Assembly: GCA_016220175.1 (NCBI GenBank)
Contig: JACRHZ010000073.1
Coordinates: 1-34,020 of the forward strand
DNA length: 34,020 nt
Source: Candidatus Peregrinibacteria bacterium
GTDB lineage: Bacteria; Patescibacteriota; Gracilibacteria; CAIRYL01
Direction: 5' to 3'
Shown here: piece by piece, positions 23,499 to 32,442 of the stretch
Layout of the letters: the number at the start of each line of letters is the position of its first letter
How positions within the stretch are numbered: position 1 is the stretch's first letter
Notes under the pieces: generated by a model
What the model saw: the letters and a program-made list of their open reading frames with translations, nothing else
Told to the model about the DNA's origin: nothing
Databases searched by the model: none
Made by a program: the position numbers and the translations under genes

Positions 23499-23545
23499 CT
23501 TTTGAGGAGCGAAAAGACGGAGAGATTGTAGCGTATTCTCCTTCG

Positions 23546-23572
23546 GAGAGACAAGACAATGCCTTGTCTCTC
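23546..23572. repeat. Palindromic element, intergenic copy
   Basis: Arms GAGAGACAAG and CTTGTCTCTC flank a 7-base centre (ACAATGC) identical to the centre of the copy inside trpC at 25108-25136. It lies 48 bp upstream of alaS, next to a small CTCC-ttcg-GGAG hairpin. It differs from the trpCF copies in its outermost bases. Confidence 0.85.
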
Positions 23573-23608
23573 ATGGAACATCATCCAGAATATCCCAGTT
23601 CTCTCATC

Positions 23609-24202
23609 TCATCCTAAAAAAATCCGTATTCCCACAATGAAAAGAAGTCCGCTGAAAATATAATTTTGCGCCGTGAGAAATCTGCCTTTAAAAATTATCT
23701 TTTCAAAAAACTTTCCTCCTGCCACCCAAATAAAATGGCTTGTTACTGTGAGAGTGAGAAGTCCGAGAGAAAGTATGAGCGCTTGAAACCATCGAGAAGA
23801 ATGTGTGTCTAGGAGCTGGGAATACATGAGAAGTGTCACAATAACGCCTTTTCCATTGAGAACACTCAGAAGGAATCCTTCACGAAATCCGAATGAACAT
23901 TTCTGTTTTTCCTTTTGAATTTCTGTTGATAAAAATGTAAGAGCTAAATAAAAAATATAGAACACTCCCATATATTTTAAAACGATAAGCGCCATAGGAT
24001 AGAGCTCAAATAAAGCGCCAACTCCAAATCCTATCGCTAGACTTCGAGTAAAAATTGCTAAATTCAGCCCGACAATAAATGGAAATATTTTTCGTATTCC
24101 ATATTTACTTCCCACCGATGCGCACATGATGTTGTTTGGACCCGCAGACCAAACAAGGGGGAGCATCATTGCCAAAAAAATTGAGATTTGTTCGAGAGAC
24201 AT
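23609..24202 (-). CDS. LysE/RhtB-family amino-acid exporter
   Basis: This 197-residue inner-membrane protein has six predicted helices. The N-terminal LPLVWSAGPNNIMCASVGSKYGIRKIFPFIVGLNL region matches the LysE family signature (S/TPGPNxxxxxxxxxxxGxxxGxxxxxG). Members export amino acids or their analogues; substrate cannot be told from sequence. It begins 26 bp after trpCF on the same strand and may be its operon partner, which would suit a tryptophan-related or general amino-acid overflow role (inference). Confidence 0.85.
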   Translation of the reverse strand: MSLEQISIFLAMMLPLVWSAGPNNIMCASVGSKYGIRKIFPFIVGLNLAIFTRSLAIGFGVGALFELYPMALIVLKYMGVFYIFYLALTFLSTEIQKEKQKCSFGFREGFLLSVLNGKGVIVTLLMYSQLLDTHSSRWFQALILSLGLLTLTVTSHFIWVAGGKFFEKIIFKGRFLTAQNYIFSGLLFIVGIRIFLG

Positions 24203-24228
24203 GAAGGTTGCTATAGCGAAAGAGTATT

Positions 24229-25731
24229 TTAGTTTATGAAAATTGTAAAAAGATTTTTGAGAAGCTCCTCATCCTTTCTCCCCACACTCTTCTCCACTCC
24301 CGAATTCACATCAATTCCATTCGGAAAACAGGATTTTATAATTTCTTGAACATTCTCTGGGGTAATTCCTCCAGCAACAAAGAATTTCTGACCTTCTGCG
24401 AGATATTTTGGAATTTTTTTTAATAATTCAAGCGAAATTTGTTTTCCTGTTCCGCCGCGAGATTTTTCGGAATATGCATCTAATAAAACCGCATCACAAA
24501 AAGAATATTCAGAAATTTTCTGTAAATCTGATTCATTTATGATGCGCAATGCCTTCCAAATTTTTGGTTTGTTTCGTAGAGACGCGCTATAGCGCGTCTC
24601 TACTACGAATTCACGGCAAAATTCCGGTGTTTCGTCGCCATGCAATTGAATTACATCCAGAAAATTATATTCATGTAGAGACGCGATTAATCGCGTCTCT
24701 ACGTTTAATGGATTTACAAAAACACCAACAAATTTTGGTTTTTTCATCGCGTGTTCGCGGATATTTTCGACAATTTTTCGTGCATCTTCCAATAAAATCC
24801 TCCGTGGCGATTCCTCCGCAAAAACAAACCCGAGATAATCAGCATCTTTTCCTGCCAAAATTGCATCTTCTAAATTTGTAATTCCACATATTTTCACTTC
24901 CGGTTTTCCAGAAAGATCATAAAGCGTCTTTTTTCGATCGTCTGAAGCAATAATTGCGGTACCAATCAAAATCGCATCGGCATTTTTTGCGTATTTACGA
25001 ATATCATTACGAGAAGAGATTCCACTTTCGCAGACGAAAATTTTCTCTTTTCGCATATTTTCTGGAACTTTTGAAAAAAGGTCATGAAAATTATTTAGAT
25101 TTAATTCGTAGAGACAAGACAATGCCTTGTCTCTACTATCAACATTACAATCTCGATTCACCTGTAAATTTCGATTATTCACTCCAACAATTCTCGCATC
25201 GGTATTCTTCAAAACATCGAATAATTCCTCTTCATCATGAACTTCTACAAGCGCATCCATTCCTAATTCTTGAAGAATCGATAAAAACTTTTGAATTGTT
25301 TTTGCATCAAGAACACTTCGCATGAGAAGCACGGCATCAGCCCCATATTCAGCTGCTTCGTAAATTTGTATTTCATCCAAAATAAAATCCTTTCTGAGAA
25401 TCGGAAGATTTGTAATTTCTCGAACTTTTCGAATATTCTCAATTGATCCGCCAAAAAAATTTTCATCGGTGAGAACTGAAATTGCCATAGCTCCAGAATC
25501 AGAATACAATTTCGCAAGACTTTCCACGCTATCATCCGAGCGAAAAAGCTGACCTTTTGATGGCGATTTTGGCTTTATTTCCGCAATCAGTTTTGGATAT
25601 ATCGATTCTTGAGAAAGCGCTTTGTAAAAAGCAAAATTTCTCTTTTTAAAATTCTGAGGCATCACAAAATTTTTCTTTAGTTCAAGAATTTCTTTTTTCT
25701 TGTTCTCAATGATTTCTTCTAAAATGTTCAC
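24229..25731 (-). CDS. trpCF: Fused indole-3-glycerol-phosphate synthase / phosphoribosylanthranilate isomerase with in-frame palindromic insertions
   Basis: This 500-residue bifunctional tryptophan enzyme has TrpC at about 1-270 and TrpF at about 277-500. TrpC blocks: LIAEIKPKSPSKG (48-60), LRKDFILDE (112-120), VEVHDEEEL (162-170), VGVNNRNL (182-189), CESGIS (234-239), LIGTAI (255-260). TrpF blocks: VKICGITNLEDA (279-290), FVGVFVN (334-340), QLHGDE (362-367), SRGGTGK (424-430), AGGITPEN (453-460), GIDVNSGVE (472-480). Catalytic regions look intact. Three palindromic elements (24576-24603, 24675-24702, 25108-25136) are translated in frame as parts of loops or helices at about 199-208, 344-353 and 377-386. 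The start is GTG at 25729-25731. No other trp gene is in the window. Confidence 0.93.
   Translation of the reverse strand: MNILEEIIENKKKEILELKKNFVMPQNFKKRNFAFYKALSQESIYPKLIAEIKPKSPSKGQLFRSDDSVESLAKLYSDSGAMAISVLTDENFFGGSIENIRKVREITNLPILRKDFILDEIQIYEAAEYGADAVLLMRSVLDAKTIQKFLSILQELGMDALVEVHDEEELFDVLKNTDARIVGVNNRNLQVNRDCNVDSRDKALSCLYELNLNNFHDLFSKVPENMRKEKIFVCESGISSRNDIRKYAKNADAILIGTAIIASDDRKKTLYDLSGKPEVKICGITNLEDAILAGKDADYLGFVFAEESPRRILLEDARKIVENIREHAMKKPKFVGVFVNPLNVETRLIASLHEYNFLDVIQLHGDETPEFCREFVVETRYSASLRNKPKIWKALRIINESDLQKISEYSFCDAVLLDAYSEKSRGGTGKQISLELLKKIPKYLAEGQKFFVAGGITPENVQEIIKSCFPNGIDVNSGVEKSVGRKDEELLKNLFTIFIN
24576..24603. repeat. Palindromic element 1, inside trpF
   Basis: A perfect 28-bp palindrome with half-site GTAGAGACGCGCTA. 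On the coding strand it is read as V-E-T-R-Y-S-A-S-L-R (377-386). Flanks show TTCGTA and TACGAA around it. Confidence 0.95.
24675..24702. repeat. Palindromic element 2, inside trpF
   Basis: A perfect 28-bp palindrome with half-site GTAGAGACGCGATT. It is read in the same frame as element 1, as V-E-T-R-L-I-A-S-L-H (344-353). Confidence 0.95.
25108..25136. repeat. Palindromic element 3, inside trpC
   Basis: A 29-bp near-palindrome with 11-bp arms GTAGAGACAAG and CTTGTCTCTAC and a 7-base centre. It is read in a different frame from elements 1 and 2, as S-R-D-K-A-L-S-C-L-Y (199-208). Confidence 0.93.
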
Positions 25732-25771
25732 AATTCTGTAAAAATAGACTCAAACATGCTTTCGATAAAAG

Positions 25772-25777
25772 TATAAT
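25772..25777 (+). promoter_or_regulatory. Possible -10 box of maf
   Basis: A perfect TATAAT lies 32 bp before the maf ATG. No convincing -35 is seen 16-18 bp upstream. Confidence 0.35.
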
Positions 25778-25803
25778 TTAAAATCTAAAATTTAAAATCT
25801 AAA
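25776..25803. repeat. Two perfect 14-bp repeats (7-bp period) upstream of maf
   Basis: ATTTAAAATCTAAA occurs twice in tandem without mismatch; each copy is two degenerate heptamers. The tract ends six bases before the maf start codon. Confidence 0.85.
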
Positions 25804-25809
25804 ATTGCT

Positions 25810-26400
25810 ATGCTTTCCGAACTCACTCATCACTTCAGCAAAAATTCACCGCTGATCTTGGCTTCCAAAAGTCCACAGCGCATTCGAATTCTCAAAATGC
25901 TCGGAATTCCATTCGTATCTGTCGAACATGAATTTGAAGAATTTCTGGATCATGAACTTTCTCCTGAAAAAAACGTGGAAATGCTCGCGGAAGGAAAAGC
26001 TCAAAGTCTTGTAAAAAAATACCCAAATTCCTGCATTGTCGGAATCGATACTCTCGTTGTTTCTGAATCGGGAAAAATACTCGGGAAACCTCAGCATAAA
26101 GAGGAAGCGCGAGAAATGTTTCGAGAAAAATCCGGAAAAAAAGAACTCATCATTTCTGGAATTTCTATAATAAAAGATAATCAAAAAATTACGGCGCACG
26201 AGGTGAGCAGTGTGGAATTCATGGAATTTTCCGAAGCGGATATTGAAAAAATTCTTGAGCTGAACGAGTGGAAAAATAAAAGTGGCGGAATTATGATCGA
26301 GGGAAAAAGCTCAATGTACATCGAAAGTATCGAAGGAAATTTCTGGAATATTGTGGGATTTCCCGTGCCAACGTTTTTGGAGCTGCTGAAATCAATATAA
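25810..26400 (+). CDS. maf: Maf-like nucleotide pyrophosphatase
   Basis: This 196-residue protein has the Maf/Ham1-related fold. The N-terminal phosphate loop is LILASKSPQRIRILKMLG (about 17-34), VGIDTLVV carries the conserved acidic residue, and the family's LGKP and ISGISII strands follow. Late residues GGIMIEGKSSMYIESIEGNFWNIVGFP match the conserved GxAGxYxIQ-GxxxxxxIxGxxxNVxGLP block, though with MIEGK in place of AIQG-type residues. Maf proteins hydrolyse non-canonical nucleoside triphosphates and influence septation. It is convergent with bcp. Confidence 0.88.
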   Translation: MLSELTHHFSKNSPLILASKSPQRIRILKMLGIPFVSVEHEFEEFLDHELSPEKNVEMLAEGKAQSLVKKYPNSCIVGIDTLVVSESGKILGKPQHKEEAREMFREKSGKKELIISGISIIKDNQKITAHEVSSVEFMEFSEADIEKILELNEWKNKSGGIMIEGKSSMYIESIEGNFWNIVGFPVPTFLELLKSI

Positions 26401-26406
26401 CAGAAA

Positions 26407-26455
26407 GCGACGATCCCCATCGTCGCGATGGAAAAGCGCGGATAGGGATCCGCGC
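26407..26455 (-). terminator. Double GC-rich hairpin between maf and bcp
   Basis: Two perfect 8-bp hairpins lie in tandem: GCGACGAT-cccc-ATCGTCGC (26407-26426) and GCGCGGAT-aggg-ATCCGCGC (26436-26455). On the minus strand the second follows the bcp stop at once and is trailed by TTTT, so it can work as a bcp terminator. Without a T-tract on the plus strand it is not an obvious maf terminator. The pair also resembles a REP/BIME-type repeat. Confidence 0.6.
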
Positions 26456-26457
26456 CT

Positions 26458-26907
26458 TCAGGTTGTGGCTTGGACAAATTCCAAAACTTCTTCCGCGTGA
26501 CCTTCCGGCTTCACACTTTCCCAAACATGAAGAATATTTCCCGTTTCATCGACAAGATACGTTGTACGCGCAACACCAAAATATTTTTTTCCGTACATGC
26601 TTTTTTCGACCCAAAGCCCTAACTCTCCTATCAACTTCTTCTCTGGATCGGAAAGGAGAAGAAAATTAAGATCATACTTGTCCATAAATTTACAGTGCGA
26701 TTCGTTCTCATCTGGAGAAATTCCAACAATCATAGCATCCAATTTGCTATATTTTGAAGCTGCATCGCGAAATCCTTTCGCCTCGAGCGTACAGCCCAGC
26801 GTATCGTCCTTTGGATAAAAATAAAAAACAACTTTTTTCCCAGAAAAACTGGAAAGAGTGTACGTTTTTTCATCGCTGCCGAGAAGAGAGAAATAGGGGA
26901 ACATCAT
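26458..26907 (-). CDS. bcp: Bcp-type (PrxQ) peroxiredoxin
   Basis: This 149-residue thioredoxin-fold peroxidase reduces hydroperoxides. The peroxidatic Cys39 lies in the PKDDTLGCT motif, in which the usual TPGCT proline is Leu37. The second Cys five residues on, present in many PrxQ proteins, is missing (EAKGFRD), so it would be a 1-Cys form or use an external thiol; trxB at 13007 belongs to the likely recycling chain. It begins 30 bp after murE in the same direction. Two adjacent ATG codons are possible starts. Confidence 0.9.
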   Translation of the reverse strand: MMFPYFSLLGSDEKTYTLSSFSGKKVVFYFYPKDDTLGCTLEAKGFRDAASKYSKLDAMIVGISPDENESHCKFMDKYDLNFLLLSDPEKKLIGELGLWVEKSMYGKKYFGVARTTYLVDETGNILHVWESVKPEGHAEEVLEFVQATT

Positions 26908-26912
26908 GGGGG

Positions 26913-26935
26913 AATGTAAAAGGCTAAATGTAAAA
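26913..26935. repeat. Heptanucleotide tract between murE and bcp
   Basis: AATGTAA AAGGCTA AATGTAA AA matches the alaS-side arm (reverse complement of 20858-20880) at 22 of 23 positions. It is followed by an inverted partial copy that encodes the last residues and the stop codon of MurE. It is the whole murE-bcp spacer. Confidence 0.85.
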
Positions 26936-26937
26936 TT

Positions 26938-28224
26938 TTACATTTTCTGAAGTATTTCCTCCACCACTTTTCGATCATTCCATGGAATTTCTTTTCCTCC
27001 CATATTTCGCGATGTTTCAGCTCCGATACCGGTGATGATAATGGCATCTCCTTTCTGTGCATTTTTGAGTGCAAAGGTGATTGCTTCGTATCGATCCGGA
27101 ATTTCCCAAAAATGCTGAACATTGCCACTCTGATTCCATATTGTTGTTTTTTGAATTCCTTTTTTGACTTCTTCCCGAATTGCTTCTCCATTTTCCGTAT
27201 ATGTTTCATCATCGGTAAGAACCACGAAATCTGCTATTGTTCCTGCAATTTTCCCCATTTGTTCCCGTTTCGAACGATCACGGTCTCCTGTACATCCAAA
27301 TACAACCCAAATATTTCCTTGGGTAATGTTTTTGAGCGAATGGAGAACTTCTTTGAGGGCATTCGCCGTAACGGCAAAATCAACATATACTTCAAAATTC
27401 TGACCTTTTTCTATTTTTTCGAGTCGCCCGGGAACGCCTGAAAACTTTCGAAGACCTTCGACAATTACTTTCGGAGAAATATTGAGGAGTGTAGCAATCG
27501 CAAAGGCGAGTGTGGCATTTTGGACATTATATTTCCCGAGAATTGGCATTTGAAGACGTTCTCCCATCAGAGAAAACTCGATTCCCTTTTGTGTTTCCAC
27601 GAGATGAGTAGAAACAAAATCTGCAGAATAATCACCGTAAGAGGAATACCATTTTTTTATTTTTCGAATGCGCGAATCCATTTCTAGGACAACCTCATCA
27701 TCTTTGCTCAGTACTGCAATCCCCTTTTTTTTGAGATAATGACGAAACAATTTTTCTTTAAGAAGAATATACTTCGCAAATCCACCGTGATCATCCAAAT
27801 GCTCTTCTGAAATATTCGTGATGCCGGCAATATCGAAAGACATCCCAAAAATTCGCCCCTGATCAATCGCATGAGAAGAAACTTCAATAACGGCTATTTC
27901 TACATGCGAATCTACCGCTTTTCTGAGGAGACTTCCCATTTGTAGTGGAGAGAGCGTCGTTCGCTTCGAGGTATTTTCGGTTTGAGTGCCATCAAGATGG
28001 ATTGATACCGTCGATATTTTGAGGTGACGAATGTTTGCTTCCTTCAAAATTTGGGAAATCATTTCAACTGTTGTTGTTTTTCCATCTGTTCCAGTAATTG
28101 CGACCATTTTGAGTTTTTGAGACGGAAAATCATAACGAATGAGCGCAAAAATCGCTTTCAGATAGTACCAAATTTTTCGTACGAAAGAATTCTTTGGAAA
28201 AAAATTTCGGAGAAGTGCGAGCAT
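26938..28224 (-). CDS. murE: MurE-type Mur ligase lacking the N-terminal domain
   Basis: This 428-residue ATP-dependent ligase adds the third stem residue to UDP-MurNAc-L-Ala-D-Glu. The ATP loop GTDGKTTT is at 45-52, followed by the conserved EVSSHAIDQGR and NISEEHLDDHG motifs, the KYNVQNATLAFA helix and PGRLE. Usual MurE proteins have about 490 residues with an N-terminal UDP-binding domain; here only about 40 residues precede the ATP loop. The DNPR motif that marks meso-DAP enzymes is replaced by TDDETYTEN, so the amino-acid specificity is uncertain and may be a different diamine or Lys. It lies between the nuclease-pseudopilin fusion and bcp, same strand. Confidence 0.85.
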   Translation of the reverse strand: MLALLRNFFPKNSFVRKIWYYLKAIFALIRYDFPSQKLKMVAITGTDGKTTTVEMISQILKEANIRHLKISTVSIHLDGTQTENTSKRTTLSPLQMGSLLRKAVDSHVEIAVIEVSSHAIDQGRIFGMSFDIAGITNISEEHLDDHGGFAKYILLKEKLFRHYLKKKGIAVLSKDDEVVLEMDSRIRKIKKWYSSYGDYSADFVSTHLVETQKGIEFSLMGERLQMPILGKYNVQNATLAFAIATLLNISPKVIVEGLRKFSGVPGRLEKIEKGQNFEVYVDFAVTANALKEVLHSLKNITQGNIWVVFGCTGDRDRSKREQMGKIAGTIADFVVLTDDETYTENGEAIREEVKKGIQKTTIWNQSGNVQHFWEIPDRYEAITFALKNAQKGDAIIITGIGAETSRNMGGKEIPWNDRKVVEEILQKM

Positions 28225-28334
28225 TTTTTTTCGAAATTGAATACGCAGAAATACTACAGCGCTTCGAATTTGAGATCAATCATCCTTGTCTGAAGACGTT
28301 TAGGGAATTTTAACTTTTCTTTGTCAGAAACTTC

Positions 28335-30239
28335 TCACTTTGTCCCATTTTGAAGAAATTCTTTCCATGAGTTTGGACATTTTCCGGCTTCAAAGAGCAT
28401 TGGGTTAGTACCTCCATCATTTTGCATCTTCTCCAAATTCTCCTTTGCTTCTAGTGGAATAGAAATGCGGAAACATTTCTCACCGCTTGTATTTTCGAAT
28501 GGCTCATACACAACATTTTGCGGAAGTTTTTTGATATATATCCCTTCAAGAATATCGAGTTTCCCTTTCTCAGGAAATTTGCCCTCATCGGAGTAGTAGA
28601 GATTCAAAGTAGTATCAAGAAGAGAAATTTCAACGAGTTTTTCCGCATCTTTTGCCTTCAGTTTGGTTTCTTCAGAAGAACTTGTTTCGCTTTCGGGAAG
28701 ATTTCCTTTGTCATCACTTGTCTGAGTTACGTCATTTTTCTTTTCTGAAACAGGTACAGCTCCTTCAGGGAGAACACACTCTTTTCCATCTTTCGATCGA
28801 GCTGCTCCTTCTCTGCAGGCGAGGATGTAGGCACCTTTATAAAAGTACAAAGAGCTATTCGGTGGAATTGTAACAAGAATTTTATCTTTTCCCTCTGAAG
28901 TTCCAGGAGAAAAAATTACTTCATGATCCGGCGCATTTGCCAAAAAGAGTTCATTCTCTGGAAGCGGAAAAGAAATTTCTTCATACTCCGGAGCGGATGC
29001 GCGAATTTCTTGCTTCGTATCTCCCTGAACGACAACTGGGGCGGCTGGTTCCACCACTGCTACGGGAACGGGAACTGCAAAAAAAGTAAAGTATCCATAT
29101 ACGAGGAGGAATGTTGCGAAGCTCCCTCCGAGCGCAGGAAATAGCCTTGTCCAGAAACTTACAGGACTCAGATTATGCCCTTCTTCATGCTGAACGGGAT
29201 GATCAGAAATATGAGATTCTTGACTCTCAGTTTGTAGCTTTTGGATTTCTGCAAGTTTCCCAATTTTTTTGGAAGGTACAGGTGTTCTCTGTATTACATT
29301 TTCGATATGCGCCGGAATATTTCTGAGTTCTTCATCTGTACTTACGCTGAGAGAAGGAGCACTTTCAGGTTCTTTTGGAGTTTGGAGCTCTTCATCCGCA
29401 TTCGTTAAAGAAATGTCTTCCTCCGAATGAACCTCATCTGAAACAGCTACTTTCTTTTTTGCTTCCACATTTTTTTCAATTTTTTCCGCATACATTTTCT
29501 CTTGAACTGAAGGTTCTTTTTTGTGATCTTTCAAAGAAATCTCCTCTTCATTTTTTTGTTCTATTTTTTGTTCAGGAATGACCACCGCTTTCTCTTTTTG
29601 ATCCGGGAGAGAGTTTGCGATGACCTCTTCTGCCGAATTTACGGGAGCTTCCGTTTGTGTCTTTTCCTGAGGCGAAGTGCTTTGAAGAGCATTTTCTGGC
29701 TCTTGTTGAGATGCTTCAGGGTGTGATGCCAAATGATCTGATGATTGAGACTCCTGAGGAACTTCTCGTTCCTCTTCTTCCTGAGGATTTTCTGAATGTT
29801 GTTCTGCTGGTTTTGGCGGAGTTTTATTGAGAAGAACATCCACATCATTTTCGCCTTTGAGTTCGGATTTATCGCCGCTTTTTCGACGGCGAATAATCTC
29901 TCGAAGCGCCGTAATGGCATCTTCACTCCTGTTTTTGGAAACAACATCAAATCCAAGAGTAAACACAAGATATCCGAGCTTTTTCAGCTGTTCTCTTCTG
30001 TGAAGATTCTGATGTTTTTCTGCATCACCTCTATGACACTCTCTTTCCACTTCAATGGCAATTTTTACCTCTCCTGATTCAAAAATCATATCTGGAACGA
30101 GATATTCTGTTCCTCCTGATTCAGATATAACTCCGATCATCTTTTTTCCCTTGAGAGGAATCCCCTGCCTTTTCGCTTCTTCCCTGCACAAAGTCTCAAA
30201 ATCTTTACGATTCGAAGGAGTATTTTGTATCATATTCAT
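28335..30239 (-). CDS. Nuclease-like domain / membrane helix / pseudopilin-like domain fusion
   Basis: This protein has 634 residues. The N-terminal domain (about 10-118) resembles PD-(D/E)XK/DUF559-type nucleases: LVPDMIF with D50, IAIEVE with E63 and E65, then H69, R81 and the LKKLGYLVFTLGFDVV strand-helix pattern. A long acidic, Pro/Gln/Ser-rich segment (125-355) follows, then one membrane helix (about 366-392). The outer part (395-634) includes a region (529-600) with the DAEKLVEISLLDTTLNLYY...GKFP pattern of type II/IV pseudopilins, although the N-methylation motif is absent. The nuclease would face the cytoplasm and the pilin-like part the outside. It precedes murE and is divergent from dnaK. 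No named homologue is recognised, and catalytic competence is unproven. Confidence 0.7.
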   Translation of the reverse strand: MNMIQNTPSNRKDFETLCREEAKRQGIPLKGKKMIGVISESGGTEYLVPDMIFESGEVKIAIEVERECHRGDAEKHQNLHRREQLKKLGYLVFTLGFDVVSKNRSEDAITALREIIRRRKSGDKSELKGENDVDVLLNKTPPKPAEQHSENPQEEEEREVPQESQSSDHLASHPEASQQEPENALQSTSPQEKTQTEAPVNSAEEVIANSLPDQKEKAVVIPEQKIEQKNEEEISLKDHKKEPSVQEKMYAEKIEKNVEAKKKVAVSDEVHSEEDISLTNADEELQTPKEPESAPSLSVSTDEELRNIPAHIENVIQRTPVPSKKIGKLAEIQKLQTESQESHISDHPVQHEEGHNLSPVSFWTRLFPALGGSFATFLLVYGYFTFFAVPVPVAVVEPAAPVVVQGDTKQEIRASAPEYEEISFPLPENELFLANAPDHEVIFSPGTSEGKDKILVTIPPNSSLYFYKGAYILACREGAARSKDGKECVLPEGAVPVSEKKNDVTQTSDDKGNLPESETSSSEETKLKAKDAEKLVEISLLDTTLNLYYSDEGKFPEKGKLDILEGIYIKKLPQNVVYEPFENTSGEKCFRISIPLEAKENLEKMQNDGGTNPMLFEAGKCPNSWKEFLQNGTK

Positions 30240-30315
30240 GGGATATATATTTGTTTGAATCTTTCAGGAATCATTATAGCACAAAAAATCATGTTTTGTC
30301 TAACTCAACAGCTCA

Positions 30316-30385
30316 GAGCGAAGAGTTAAGAGCGAAGAGCTAAAGGCGAAAAATTCTCGCTCTTAGCTCTTAGTTCTTCGCTTTT
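30316..30385. repeat. Inverted heptanucleotide tract upstream of dnaK
   Basis: Units GAGCGAA, GAGTTAA, GAGCGAA, GAGCTAA, AGGCGAA (30316-30350) face CGCTCTT, AGCTCTT, AGTTCTT, CGCTTTT (30358-30385). Both arms have an exact 7-bp period and pair imperfectly into a long hairpin, ending three bases before the dnaK -35 box. Confidence 0.9.
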
Positions 30386-30388
30386 ATC

Positions 30389-32380
<1,992 letters not shown>

Positions 32381-32395
32381 ATATCAGATTTTGTG

Positions 32396-32423
32396 AAGGC
32401 GCGACAAGGGTTGCGCCTTTTTT
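32396..32423 (+). terminator. Rho-independent terminator of dnaK
   Basis: AAGGCGCGAC (32396-32405) pairs with GTTGCGCCTT (32410-32419) with one G-U pair and a 4-base loop, and is followed by a T-run to 32423. Confidence 0.85.
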
Positions 32424-32442
32424 GTAATTTTGATTAATTTTT

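Noticed and set aside
22839-23531. 230-codon open frame antisense to alaS
   Set aside because: Overlaps a highly conserved gene, and its translation is a Phe/Ser/Arg-rich shadow.
24576-25136. A CRISPR array in trpCF
   Set aside because: The palindromes are irregularly spaced, inside coding sequence, and separated by conserved TrpC/TrpF sequence, not spacers.
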